In this document: positions 46,501 to 58,049 of the stretch, one piece after another
How positions within the stretch are numbered: position 1 is the stretch's first letter
How the letters are laid out: the number at the start of each line of letters is the position of its first letter
Origin: Rhizoctonia solani
Taxonomy: Eukaryota > Basidiomycota > Agaricomycetes > Cantharellales > Ceratobasidiaceae
Assembly (NCBI RefSeq): GCF_016906535.1
Contig: NC_057372.1
Location: forward strand, 1,717,501-1,781,500
Length of the DNA stretch: 64,000 bases
Direction of reading: 5' to 3'
Notes under the pieces: generated by a model
Seen by the model: only the letters and a program-made list of their open reading frames with translations
Told to the model about the DNA's origin: nothing
The model's database searches: none
Program-made: the position numbers and the translations under genes

Positions 46501-48228
46501 GCTTGCGTTCAGCACTTTGACCAAAGGAGTGGGAAAGCCGAAGTACGATATCTAAAGGGTCGCTATCTAGTCACAAGAAGTCCTGTCATACACCCGGGTG
46601 ATGCGCAGGTGGTCTGGGCTATTGGGGAGCCACCTGTTGATTCGCCATTTTATGGAGAAGGAAACAACTTACCCAATATTGTTGTTTTTTCCTCCAAGGG
46701 ACCAAGACCGATCCCTAATATGTTGGGTGGTGGTGACCTTGGTAAGCATAAGAGTATTTAATACTAGAGTAAGAAACTAAAGCTTACGGTAGATGGGGTA
46801 CGTATCTTTGTTCGCATAGTACCGCTTACTGATTGGCGAGTAGGACCTATACAACTTGATTTCAGTTCAAGAACTCATCCCTCGCTATCGATATTGCCCA
46901 GCCAACTATCCAACCCCAAGATCGAAGAAGATAGGAAGGAACAGGTCGGTATCAAAAACTCGTTAGATTCACAAAGACTCACAAAACCCTTGTAGTACCA
47001 TTGAAGATGTTGCCGACTTCATGGTCGAGGTCAGTCGTGGGTATTGACATCCGATGCTTGTGTTTATAACACTTTTTTGCACAGTATATCTGCCACGACT
47101 CGGTTTGTTTCTTGCACTTGCTACTGGGCATTCATTTTTTGAGTCTATTCTAATATAGCTTGGCATGATTGCTACCAATCATCTTGTCATTGCTTCGACC
47201 TCGGATATGCGCGCTCGTGACGAAAACTGCATAGTCAATGCAGAACTGCATTCCAGGGTACGCTTCAATAAACCTATCTTGTAACCTTACTTATACTTTC
47301 ATGATAAGGCGGTCGACTTTGTGAAGACCGGCTTTTACGTAGCGAACCATCAAATTCGGAAAGCCAAATACGACAAGGCATTCGACGAAACAACTGGGTT
47401 AGGGTTGAAGCCTGACTGGCAGGCCGGTCATGGTCGTGACGCCAACGATGGTCGCTATTACCCTTGTGATAGGTTCGTCTCAAAGATTATTAGTGCAGCT
47501 AACCGCTCATTGAATACTTGTCCAGTGTCCTTGGTAAGCTGTTTCGTGCGGTTGAGCTACCCGAGGGAAACCCTGCCCGGGAATCAGACGTGGAGGACCA
47601 AGTACCCACTACGATCCGAAACCGTGTCGCTGGCTTTGTCGCGAGGTACAAAGACGAAATCCAAGCCACAGTTAGCAGCTCCGATACAGTAACCTTTATC
47701 CAATCCTTACTGTCGCGCTACACTTCCGAACTCAACCACATTTGCGTCGCGCATACAATTTCCAGCGAGTCGGCGGAGCGGGTATCAGAAGTTGAAGTCA
47801 TGCTGGGCACGAACTTGGAAGTATCCTCAAAACCGGACTTGATCGAGCGTATGAAGAGTCTTACTCGCAACCTCACCAACACGATACGGTACCAGCTTAA
47901 GGCAAAAGAAGATGAAAGTAATTACATCTGGCTAGGCCGAGCTTGGAGGGCATATTTGCTCACAAGCAGCCTCGGCGACAAGACTTTTGGGGCGTTTAGT
48001 TTCAGCTGGCTGGCATTGGACTCTGTACTCGATGCCCTACAAACGATTGATGAAAATTTCCTTCCTCATACCGGACCAATTCTTCCACCCTTCGCATTTA
48101 TCCCATCAAAGCGTCCTGAAACAGATGAAAGTCTTCATCCCCCGAATTACGACACTTGGGATGACTGGGTTGACGCTATAAAAGAAGGTGACACTGAAAT
48201 AGAAACTGCTAATACAGGTGTAGAGTAA
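43569..48228 (+). CDS. RNA-dependent RNA polymerase of the RNAi pathway, with N-terminal RRM
   Basis: Cellular RdRP that makes double-stranded RNA for Dicer. The N-terminus (ATG 43569) has an RRM: LYFRNLP (RNP2-like) and HVGFGAIQF (RNP1-like). A Ser/Thr/Gln linker follows. RdRP family blocks: IRRYPGYETHFIRVAFTDEA, FVAPFEWKDEIINGEYIRYS, EMFSDGCGTISRELAKDVWK, PPPAFQIRIGGSKGMVRLDP, VLCLRPSMTKFEAEHDLSLE, LWSGGVEDDVFLNLMKDNLA. Then VTRSPVIHPGDAQVVWAIGE and the catalytic loop PIPNMLGGGDLDGDLYN. The catalytic DLDGD is joined across two introns through a 5-nt micro-exon (46793-46797). AVDFVKTG, the usual block after the active site, is present. The frame stops at 48228 (ANTGVE). A 45-nt intron (48218-48262) could instead lead to a Gly/Asn-rich tail. 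About twelve introns. Divergent from SEC20 with 182 bp between. Which RdRP clade it belongs to cannot be said by eye. Confidence 0.92.
46793..46797 (+). other. 5-nt micro-exon completing the RdRP catalytic DxDGD
   Basis: The upstream exon ends GGTGGTGACCTTG at 46741. Intron 46742-46792 (51 nt, gtaagc...cggtag) is followed by ATGGG, then intron 46798-46843 (46 nt, gtacgt...gagtag) and GACCTATAC. Joined codons read GGT GGT GAC CTT GAT GGG GAC CTA, i.e. GGDLDGDL. Skipping the micro-exon shifts the frame and removes the second and third catalytic Asp. Confidence 0.82.
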
Positions 48229-48262
48229 CATGTGACCTGGCGTGTTCTAACCCGCATTCTAG

Positions 48263-48497
48263 CAGAAGAGTATGGCAACCAACAAAACGGCAATGCTCGT
48301 GGTGTGGACGGGGTCGGGGGCGAGGAGGTTGGAACAACAACCGGCAGAACTCGAATGGAAGCAATAACGGATACAACCGCAACGGTCGCGGCAATGGCCC
48401 GGGCCAAGGGCCCAACAGCAATGGACAAACCAATGGCTCGGTCGGGGGTCGTAGGCCCGGCTACCGAATTATTGCTCCCAGTAACATTTCCTTCTGA
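48263..48497 (+). other. Possible RGG/Asn-rich tail exon of the RdRP, frame-broken
   Basis: If intron 48218-48262 is removed, the RdRP frame continues AEEYGNQQNGNARG. Near 48303 it then needs a one-base shift to follow GRGRGGWNNNRQNSNGSNNG, YNRNGRGNGPGQGPNSNGQT and GGRRPGYRIIAPSNISF to a TGA at 48495-48497. Composition matches on both sides of the break. RGG tails bind RNA. Either a base is missing in a G-rich run or the tail is no longer translated. Low confidence that it belongs to the protein as given. Confidence 0.4.
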
Positions 48498-49105
48498 AAT
48501 GGTGAGTAGTTCCGGACGATTAATCGTGGCCCTTGTCCAGGGCTACAATGATGAGAACAAGCATGTTCTGTATAGCTCTCCACCCTTATGTTTTGGATGC
48601 TGCGTTTCTAACGAAACCGCCCCGAACCGGGTGTGAATGATGCTGGATGACGGCCTTATAATTTGCAACCTGACTCCTCTTCCTACTTATGCTCTGTCTC
48701 ATCTGAACAGAATGCTAATCATTTCTGCCTAGGTACCCGTGCATCATTTTATGTAAGTAACGATGGATAACCTTTGATCACCGTAGGTCAAAATCCCCAC
48801 CAGTTTGTTCAGACCTCGGCTGCATGTGGTGTAATTTGAAGTAATACCACTCGCAACGAAAAGCTAAGAACGAATATATGCGTCATAAGATTGTGCGAAC
48901 CAGCGACGGGTCAAGATGCGATATGGTACAAGATAGTACGACCGTGTATGCAAGCGAGCGCGTGCGTGCGTGAAAAATTGAGCAAAAAAAAAAACAAAAA
49001 AACAGAGTGAACGGCAGATTGCAAAACTAAACAAACAAAAGCAAAAACCCAAGTCCAATCGAAATACGTGACAAAACAAAATGAAAGCTCTCGTGCGATG
49101 ATAGA
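48498..49105. other. Intergenic with a poly-A-rich tract
   Basis: Region between the RdRP (+) and a minus-strand gene, both ending here, so it is 3' flanking DNA of both. An A-rich tract lies at 48974-49045. No gene seen. Confidence 0.5.
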
Positions 49106-51560
49106 TCATGATGTAGACGAACCCAATTTAGAGAAGCGCCAAGTCGCCTTGGATAATACGCCTCCTTCCTCTTTTCCAGATGCCTTTTTCTTTGCCTTGA
49201 GCGCTTTGGCGTCGGGCACAGGCGTAAGCGGTATACCTCCATACTCTGAATCACCTCCTTCGTCTACTGTCCCTAGACCTTGGACATATCCAGGAACAAC
49301 GTCAAACGACCCGTGTGCATGAGACTGTGAATGCGTATCCGACGAAGAATCCGCAATCGATGCTCGGCTTGGTCGACGGGGTCCCCCAAAGCCGGTAAGT
49401 TTCTGCCTAATTGCCTTGAGCGGCGACTTCCAATTTCCACGGGCTTGATGTGAATGTTCGTCAAGCTGGGCGACCCACTTTTGATGAAGCATATGTTGCA
49501 AATAGTCCGGTTGACCCTGGTCGAGCGGTGCCGTTGGAAACTCGAGTGCTTTCCGGGGCGGGCTCGGTACGCGAGGTGACAACGATGGCTGAGGAGAAGG
49601 TCCACGGGATCTGGAGAAATGAGCAAAGGTGGCTGCCAATCTGTTCTGGACTTCGTCTGCGGGAAGGGGGGGTGTTGCCTGTGACCTATCGATGAGAGTG
49701 ATATGGGCAGTCGTGTCTTCTAATGAGGGTACAGGTGGGACCTCATATGTATACGAAATGTGGCGCGCCAATCGCATGGGCTTAGTTGGAGAGACAGGTC
49801 GAGCTGGTAAGGGCTTATCCCTGTTGTTCCCGCGCTTACGAGGAACAGGCGTTGACGGAGAGTCATAGACAACCTGAGGGGCCAAATGTGTCTGAACAGG
49901 GGTCCGGGGAGATTTCGAAGCAGTGCTACTCGGCGATGAAAATAACGAACGCAAACTAGGTGGTGTAGCAGGACTACCTGTAAAAGCGGACTTGACACCC
50001 TGTGTCTGTGCCGAGCGCGGGGTGTGTGTGCCGGGCTCATCATATGCAGGGGAGGGTCCGGTCGCTTCGGTCGCCGGATAGTAATATTGGGGTGCTCAAC
50101 AATCCCAGCGGCCCGAGGCTTAGTTTCCCTCATTACCATAGAAGGCTACCCCGCGCGCCCTCCCAGCCTACGCGCCTCGCTGTAGCCGCGGCATCCTCGG
50201 CTGCAGGTTTGCCATTTCCCCGACTCTTCGCCATGCGCGCGGGCCGTCGAAGTGCAAATTCGTGCAACTGCTGTTTCGCTCGTCGGCGTTGGTTCACAGC
50301 CTCGTTTGTACTCGGTCCAGATAAGCCCGACGTGCCATTTCCTGGTGAGAACAGAGTCGACCGACCGATGGAGCTGGCACTCTTCGATGACTGTTGAACA
50401 ATCAGAGGTTTGGGCACTACGGCGCCTAGACGTCGGGGTTGAATGACCGAGATGGATCCGGCCAGAACAGGGGTGTCAGAGTCGGAGGGTGACAGACAAG
50501 CCGAGTTGGATAATATGCGTAGCCGACTGAGCGCATATGTGAGTTGGGCGATACGTAGCTTCTGGTCATCCAACTTCCGGAGCATTTGCAAAAGTGCCTT
50601 GTCCTGTTCGAGGTGTTCTAGCGCAAGCTGGTCGAATTTCTCGATCGGTACTCCTGGATCCTCAGAGCTTGACTGAGCTTCGGTCAACTTTTCAAGAGCC
50701 GCACTCATAGGAGCTTCAGTCGATGAACGCGCAGTACTGGGAGGTGATGGTAGTTCGGATGTTGAAGCCATGGTGCGGATTACAGGTTTGTTGTTCCAGG
50801 CAGATGGAGAGAAACTAAGTTCAGTGTTGCTATGACGAGACTGTTGTGGCTGTGTCAGGGACATAGATGAAGGAGGTCGTTCGAAAGATATGGTACTCCT
50901 TGTGCTGCGGGCGGTGTGGGAGGATGGGAAACATGGAAAAAGTGGAGGAATAGCGTGAGTGGGATGATAGGTACCGTCGACTAGATATGGTGTAATCGTC
51001 TCCCTCCTCGTGATCAGGGCCGAATAATTCATCCGATGAAGGGTATGTATCGGTTTCATCGTCTAAATTTGGGGGATTTTCGGGGTCGACAGGGAGGTAT
51101 AGAGAGCTGGCAAAGGATGCCACAGATGTTTGCCTTGTGCGAATGGAGCATTGTGTATCCACTGGCGCGGAGTATCAGGCAATCAAAATGAAATAGACAG
51201 TGCTGATATGACCTACCGTGGATGAAAACCAGCTGTTGGTTTGTGGCGAGAAGAGGTATGCGAGATAGTCAGATCCAGCAATGGACTCTGGTACCGGTCG
51301 GGGAGATACGTTTGGGATCCCGGTCTAGTATTTAAGTTGCGGTAATTTTAGGACAAAATCGACTTAATTGGGCTGACTGCGCTGATGTACGTACCAGAAT
51401 GAGGTCATAAAATGTTCGTGATAGGGGCGCCCACAAGTTCCGAAGTACCGAGGGGGGGTATGACGCGTCTGAAATCGGAGATCGCCACACCGGTGACTCG
51501 CCACCAGGAGGGTTTGTGTGTTGGATCGAAGAGAGAGCAGCTACCAGAGCGTTCTCTTAA
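49106..51560 (-). CDS. Unknown Ser/Pro-rich protein with a short coiled coil
   Basis: Not recognised. The 3' exon (49106-50096) encodes a disordered basic Ser/Pro tail: RSLFSSPSSTASKSPRTPVQ, HISYTYEVPPVPSLEDTTAH, LQHMLHQKWVAQLDEHSHQA, SPLKAIRQKLTGFGGPRRPS. An intron (donor GTAGCC near 50145, acceptor TTGAG near 50097) joins an exon with a probable coiled coil, LEKLTEAQSSSEDPGVPIEK, LEQDKALLQMLRKLDDQKLR, IAQLTYALSRLRI. Upstream exons include SSLYLPVDPENPPNLDDETD and, further 5', VLRNLWAPLSRTFYDLILTG then PRPVPESIAGSDYLAYLFSP. The junction between those two upstream exons does not close in phase with the best donor, and no in-frame ATG was found, so the 5' end near 51560 is approximate. Probably a cytoskeleton- or cortex-associated scaffold by composition, but that is a guess. 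Confidence 0.5.
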
Positions 51561-51659
51561 TATGCGGCAAAATGAGCCAAATGTAGATACAGATACGTGG
51601 TCTGAAAAGGAGTGCTGGGGACCACTTCCAAGCTACGCGTCAAGAATGCAGTGTCCGTG

Positions 51660-52582
51660 ACTGCAAACGAAGGGGAAAGAAGGAAAAGCAACAGAGCCTA
51701 GCGCCCCCGCAGGTTAATAAAAGGTGATGGCTACTCGGGTCAGCCGAGACCCCAGGGACCAGTTTGAGATCATATGTTTGACACCCACCCTGACCATTTG
51801 AACTTTGTTTCAATCCAGAATTGCCATTACACAAACCTTCATTTCGCTCGTTTGGGTACTGTCCAACCTACATTTGCCTTTTCGGTGATATTGACCTGAG
51901 TGTTCGAATCCCCCACCCTCAAGTATCACAGGCTCAGCTGGATGCCGCCGGTATAGTTTAGCCAACCTGGGAACTGGAACTCAATGAAATGATCCGCTTG
52001 TCTCCGCGAACAACAACCGTCGGCCACCATTGTGGCAATGAATTCCGATGTGACACTGGATATACTCGCACTTATATTAGCGAACATAATTCATGATCGA
52101 CCTCCAGTTATGTTGACACGTGTGATTTTTGTCGTTGTGTAGACAACTGCAGCTCGATTTGGTCACTGTTTATTGGTCCCGTAACGTACAATATCAATAG
52201 CGCCAGGCCGCCAAGTTGCATTATAACTTCCTCACCTATGCAAGAGCCCCCGGTGCTTAACTCGCTAATTAAGTGCACTCAGGATATAGGCTCACTCTAC
52301 ACGAATTCTGTGGAATGTATGCATATAACTCGACCGCTTCCCACATCAAGGTGCTGTAGATCACCTATAACTGGAAATACTCACTGATGGCGTCATTTGA
52401 GCACATTCTCGTGGTGCTCGAAGCCGAAAGCTTACTGAGCATACAGTTCAGCTGATCAGTCATACAGCGGCAGCTACACTAAGCAGCTTTCGCGGTGATA
52501 TAAATAGACCAGCTCTCACCTGCATTGCTGCACTAAAACTGGCTACCCTACCATACGCAGGCTATCGAGGCTCCTCTCAACC
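51660..52582. other. Intergenic, GST promoter region
   Basis: Between the unknown Ser/Pro-rich gene (-) and the glutathione transferase gene (+). No domain-bearing frame. The sequence GTTCGAATCCC at 51901 looks like a tRNA T-loop but no tRNA can be folded around it. Confidence 0.45.
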
Positions 52583-53878
52583 ATGACTTCCAATACTCCG
52601 TTGCTCTACACTGTCGCCACTCCTAATGGTTCGTTAACATAATAGAGTCTGCCGGGTCTCTCTCAAACGGTTGCATTACGCAGGACACAAGACATCGATT
52701 TCTTGAGGAACTCAAAGACGCATATGGGTTTCAATACGACGTTCAAAGATAGACTTCCAGGTCGTGACAACCCCATGAATTATGCCTTTATCCTCCTTTT
52801 AACCGGTCGTGCCTTTGTAGAAAAACGAACAAAAGGAGCCATGGTTCCTGAAGGTGCCACCATTGCCCATTCCAACAGTACACCCCCATCTAATCACGTC
52901 CCGTCACAGATCAATCCCAACGGCCGCATCCCAGCTTTGGTCGATCGTTCGCGCGGCGACTTTGCTGTTTTCGAGTCTGCAGCGATCCTCCTTTACCTCG
53001 CTCAGGTATACTGTTTGATCGTCAGACTTGGATTCTATTCTCTAATCAAATTCATCGGGTTTCATAGCACTACGACAAGGAACGCAAGTTCAGCTATGAT
53101 CCTGTCTCAGATTCCGACCTACACTCCGAAGAATTGCAATGGATCTTCTTCACTGTAAGTGCTGGAAGGACATACATACACTCCTTATGAATTAACAATT
53201 TCCGATCGCAGCACGGTGGTATCGGTCCAATGCAGGGTCAAGCCAACCACTTCTACCGCTACGCGCCCGAGAAGATGTAAGCCCCAGCCTGAACTTTTTA
53301 CTTTAACCATGGTATAAATGGCTCATTTCATTCCGAACCGCCCAGACCGTATGGAATCAACCGTAGGTTCATTTCAATCCAGCAGACTTAGCGCAGAAAT
53401 TGGTAATTAATTTTGTTATGGATACGTTAGGGTACATCAACGAGACCAAACGTCTCTACTCAGGTAATCGTAATATAAAATTTTCTCCCCGCTTGAGACT
53501 GACGTGGGCATTTCAACTTGGAATCAGTTCTTAACGATCGCTTGACCGACCGAGAATACCTGGTTGGTCCTGGAAAGGGCAGATACGGTCTCGCCGACAT
53601 TAACGCCTACCCGTGGGTCAGGTCATGGAGTTGGGCGGGCGTAGATAGCCTAGAGGCATTCCCGAATGTCGAGGTGAGTTGAAGCTTGTCATTGTTCAGA
53701 TAGAACCCCGATAACTGACGTGAGGGCTAAGGCTTGGTTGAAACGTATTTCCGAGCGCCCTCAGGTTGATAGTGGTTTGGATGTTCCAGAGCCTCGATCC
53801 AGGAAGGCCTTGACAAAGGAGGAGGAAGAGGAAGCAGCCGAGGGAGCTCGCAAGTGGATCCTTCAGGCTCAAAAATAA
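52583..53878 (+). CDS. Glutathione S-transferase, Ure2-like
   Basis: Cytosolic enzyme that conjugates or reduces substrates with glutathione. Start [16 protein letters not shown], intron, then [20 protein letters not shown] and, by two short introns, IDFQ - [11 protein letters not shown] - [20 protein letters not shown], the typical Ure2/GST core with the cis-Pro and the glutathione-binding [13 protein letters not shown] (E-S motif). C-terminal helical domain: [83 protein letters not shown]. Ends with an acidic [20 protein letters not shown]. Seven or so introns. Residue order matches fungal Ure2-like GSTs, which lack the prion domain of yeast Ure2. Likely stress- or detoxification-related; no regulatory site seen. 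Confidence 0.9.
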
Positions 53879-54180
53879 TACCAGAATCCCCAATGTAGTG
53901 CTACCCAAGTGCAGACACCTGATGAAGACATAATTGCAGCATATATATTGGTAGTGCATATAAACAACAACACGACAGCGGAGGAAAAATAAGGAAAAAA
54001 AAACAAGTAATAAGGAGAAAAGTACAGGAGAACAAAAAAGTCCACGAACAGTCCACGAACCCAAAACATGAGGCGGATCAGAAGGTGCGCACACACCGCT
54101 GATCAACAGCCAATAAGGGGCTAAAGGTGCAGTCGGAACATCGATATCGTGACTTCTTCATGCATGCCTGGAGCCACCCT
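53879..54180. other. Intergenic between convergent genes
   Basis: 302 bp between the stop codons of the GST gene (+) and the membrane-protein gene (-). A/G-rich in the middle (gaggaaaaataaggaaaaaa). No gene. Confidence 0.5.
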
Positions 54181-57118
54181 CTAGCTCCATCTAGAGACTC
54201 CAACAGCACTCATGGGCGGCACGAATCGCACCCCTCCCTCACCCCCAAACCTCCCTACGTAAACGTCCTGCCCATCCGTCTCGTCCGGTTCGCCATGTAG
54301 ATCAACCGCCCGCCGCCCACTGCTATCGTTGCTGGAAACTGTAGTTGCGCGGGTCTCGTACTCGTCGTACTCGCTGTCGTCAAAGGCGTATCCGTATCCA
54401 CCAAATTCAAACGACTCAGTCACGAGCGTCTCCGGGGGGTAGGGAGGGTTACTACTGACCGTGGTAGTGTCAGCGGGAGTTCCAGTACCGCTCGTGCTCA
54501 CACTGTACGTAGTGCCTCCCGTCAACGCACTCATGCTTGGCGATTGGCCCACCGCTCGACGTGATTCGGAGTTGTCGGATCCGCCGCTGTGCGATTGTGA
54601 CGAATTTGAGCCTGTCGGCCTTGGAACCTGAAGCGAAGTGGGATCGGTGGCTGTGGGACTCGCGGTTCCTCCCCCGTGAACTGAGCCAACTTGGGATGGA
54701 GTTGCGGTGTGCGGACTGTTGATTCGGACGGTCTGCATTACATGTTTAATACCGATGAGTTGACACGAGAAATTAATCACTCACTCGGCCCATACTGATT
54801 CTTCGCCAGTCCACATGTTCAGGAGAGGATCGGATGTGTCGCCATTCCTCTTCGGCAGCCGGTGGTTCGTCACCGAGTTCATTGAGAAGGCCAAAGTTAT
54901 ATGTACGAGGAAGTCGAGCCAGTCCAGGTGGGAATACGGGGGCAGGACTTGGTGGAACGAGTGTGGGAGGGGGAAGGTCGAGCAAACTTTCGGGTGCAGG
55001 CCTATCCAGGATATCACTCTCGGGCCGGCTTGAAGTACGGCGTCCAGCTGAGCCAGACTCGGTCGAAGACGGGCACAGGGTCAACGTCGCTATCACTCGA
55101 GCCTCGCATGCGAGCTTGCTGAGGAGGGGTGATTGACGAAGGAACGGTTGCAGGGGTCGAACTGGGAGTATGAGACAAAGGTGAGGGTCGTTGAGGAACA
55201 GGAGGGGCGGGCCCGGTAGCAGGACTTCCGCGGCCAAGGAATCCAAGCCAGGTCGATGGCCCCGTACGTTCGCGGGGAGTACCAGGCTGGGAAGGTGCGT
55301 CGTGGTACACGGTGTTACCAGATGTTGACGAGACTGGTCGAGGACCGGTAGATTCAGATCTTTCACGGGGAACAAGGCGCACCATTCCCGGATGACTGGC
55401 AGGAGGTTTGCTCTCAAGTGTGGGAGGATCAGAGGGGGATGCGCGATATTCTTGCTCATGTTCAGCATCGACCTCTGCGAGGAAACCTTCTTCTGTGGGA
55501 GGGGACATCCAGCCTGGGTACGAGTTACGAGATGTTCGTGCTGGAGGAGATCCATTTCCGTTTCCTCCGCGAGTGAACCTTTAAAATAAGAATAAGTATC
55601 TTAAAGCTCGAAGTCACAATATTGTTACGCACCAACTGAACCTGCCTAGCAGTCCAACTCCGCTTCGAACATTACCCCGTTCAGCGGTCAAAAGTTGAGC
55701 ATTTTCGTCTTGTTCCGACTCAGGACTCTCGGGCCAGGTCAATGTATCCCTGGGCGGCGGAGAAGCACGGGGACTGGTTCAGGAGAGTGGCCTCTTGAAG
55801 CTCGAGAAGCCGCTTGAGAGCCAGCTCCAGCTATAAACTGGGAGGAGGACGAGAATCACCGCTGCGCGGGATATGCGAGAGTTCGAACCAAAAGAAGAAG
55901 CTGCCGGTGTAACCAGACGAGGAGGGAAGCGCGCGCCGGAGCCGCCACTTGAAGAGGTGCTAATAGCGATTGAGAAGGATCAGGGTAGCGCGTTCCCAGG
56001 CCCAACATTCCAAGTTCAGCGCCCAATGTAGCGCCAGATGAACCCTGAGCAGCAGGTGCCGGTGCCTGAAGCGGTTTTTGACCAAGGTCCGATGCGCGCT
56101 TCACTGCACCATGAGCGCTGTCTCTCGGTAGAACCGGGCTCTCGTCTTGTTCGGCTGGATGTTGAAACAAGCTTGAGCGTGCAGATTCGTTGTGCGTTCG
56201 CATGCTCCCGATTCCAGGTTGACTTGAGGACGTAGGATGCGAGGGACTGGAACTAACTCCACCGCTTACAGCAGTAACGGTACGTCGTCGGCTTCGTGGA
56301 GGGGGCAAGTCCGTGTATGCTACGCCAATTTCCGACGATCCCGTTCTACGAGACACTTGTGAAACGCGTGATTCAGCAAGCCGTTGATACGATGCTCCGC
56401 CAAGGCTACGTTGTGTCATCAGAGGAGAGCGTCCATTGCGATTTCCGACTACGATAAACGAGTCATTCCCTAATAGGCTGTGCCGTTCTCCCAAGAGATT
56501 TGGAACGGCATGAATTGATTCGACATCCTCGTCCGGTCCAGGACCAGCATAAAATTCGCTGTCACCACGAGGAGGCTCCTTCGCACGCCGTGACCTACGG
56601 CGGCGCCAGAAGAGAAGACCAGCGAGACAGCAGAGGAGCAGAGCGGCTGCCACACCGAGTGCAATGAGTACAATGGCTACGATTGGGAGAGTTTCTCGAG
56701 ATCCAGCAGGCTCAGTGGAAGTTGAAGTAGGTGGTATTGTTGAAGACGTTCGTGTGCGTGTGATAACTGAGACGCTCGCGAAGGTTGTGGTTGTGGGCGT
56801 TGGAAGAGTGATAGTAGAAGATAAAGATGTAGTTGGAGAAGTGGTTGCAGATGGAGTTGCCGTCGTTGGAGGGGGAGTTAAGCCTCCATAGGTCCATATT
56901 CCATCAGTTCCCAGGGGAATCTATTGAGAGATATAAAAATACATTATATGAAACGTTGGAAATATACATACGCTGGGGCCATAATACGTCAGTGGGAAAC
57001 GCAAAATGGTATAACTTGTTACTGGTCCGGTTCCCGGAAGAGCCGAGTAGCTAAGCCAACTTGGCAGGGGTTGAGCAGTTTGTGTTACAACTTGTCGAGC
57101 ATTCAGTTCGGATGCCAT
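54181..57118 (-). CDS. Single-pass membrane protein, Ser/Thr ectodomain and long disordered tail
   Basis: Surface membrane protein of unknown job. MASELNARQVVTQTAQPLPS starts an extracellular part without a classical signal peptide (IPLGTDGIWTYGGLTPPPTT), then a Ser/Thr-rich stalk. The transmembrane segment is PIVAIVLIALGVAAALLLCC followed by LAGLLFWRRRRSRR, a clear stop-transfer. The tail is several hundred Ser/Pro/Gly-rich residues (ERHSLLGNDSFIVVGNRNGR; WPESPESEQDENAQLLTAER; TYNFGLLNELGDEPPAAEEE) ending FVPPMSAVGVSRWS. Layout recalls Mid2/Wsc-type wall sensors, but the cysteine domain is absent. The reading frame changes without convincing splice sites near 55070 (one extra base in a C-run) and between about 55760 and 55970, so the tail may contain sequencing errors or be decaying. 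Exon order is otherwise consistent from the ATG at 57118. Confidence 0.6.
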
Positions 57119-57300
57119 CGTTTATCGAGTTTATCAGGGTTGTCGGATTGTGAGTTTGTTGAGTTTGTTGAAGTTGTTGAATTGTTGAATTGTCGAACTT
57201 GTCGAATTATCGTTAATAGTCGATGTCGTGACTGTCGCTGTATTGTCGAGTTGCTGAGTTATCGTTAGTTACCGTTGTCGCAGTTGTCGTACCTCTGTGT
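57119..57300. repeat. Degenerate GTTG/TTGTCGA low-complexity repeat in the upstream region
   Basis: Directly upstream of the membrane-protein ATG the sequence is built from imperfect copies of short T/G units (gagtttgttgaagttgttga; attgttgaattgtcgaactt; gtcgaattatcgttaatagt). On the transcribed strand this gives CAA/CGACAA-like repeats in the 5' UTR or promoter. It is non-coding and likely unstable in copy number. Confidence 0.6.
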
Positions 57301-58049
57301 GTCGGGTGAATGTGTCGATTCCGTTGTTGCTGAGTCGAATAGCAGTGGATTCTAAACGGAACCAATTTCAGCACAAGGTTGGCCGATTATGCAGAGTCAA
57401 AATAGACCAACTTGATAGTCGACAGATTTTTTTGTCTATGCTATCAAAGCGATTGTTTTGTTCGTAATATGCGCGCAAGACGCGTGAGATAAACTCGAGG
57501 GGATGGCAGGAGGGTAGGAGCAAGGAATTGTTCCAGGTTCGAACAGGGTCTGGCCCAAATCGCCGATGTCACGTGGCTTGAGATGACTTCACGATGGAGA
57601 AACCAAATCACCGCAATGCATGTCTTTTGTGGTTGCATACGTTGACATGCAACCAGGGCACGAGGCTGTGGACACAATATCATACGTGTCAACGTGGTCC
57701 AAATGGATTCGTACCATTGTACCTCTGTTTGTGGTCCCGAGGAAGGAATTTGCATTGAAAATCGTATGTGTAAACTTGGTGCTGTTTATTTAACCTAGGG
57801 ATAGCACAAATTCATGGCAACAGGGATTAGAAGGGAGTGGAATCTACAAACAGAACGCTCAGCGCTATTATCTCAGATTGGATTTATTAGCTCACTCGGG
57901 CCCATCCTGGTAGTCTGAGGAAATGAATAAGGTGTATTCTCTTCCTACCACATAAAGAAGGTATTCAAATAAGTAGGAAGCGTTGGCCAGTATCGCAGAC
58001 TAGATAATTTCACTGACACTGGATTGCGCATATACGACCACCCGGTGAA
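57301..58049. other. Intergenic, no supported gene
   Basis: About 750 bp between the repeat and the COA6 stop. One 103-codon minus frame (57444-57755, ATG start) shows no domain and lies where the membrane-protein promoter should be. Not called. Confidence 0.45.

Noticed and set aside
46742..46843. Single 102-nt intron in the RdRP instead of two introns plus a micro-exon
   Set aside because: It joins out of frame and removes the DGD of the active site; the two-intron model keeps GGDLDGDLYN.
51901..51930. tRNA-like T-loop GTTCGAATCCC
   Set aside because: The flanking bases do not pair as a T-stem and no acceptor, D or anticodon arm can be placed.
55750..56000. Leu-rich reading (VWLHRQLLLLVRTLAYPAQR) as a second membrane segment of the surface protein
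   Set aside because: It is the out-of-phase reading of a Ser/Gly/Pro-rich stretch; the alternative frame matches the composition of the rest of the tail. Left open only as a phase-consistent splice alternative.
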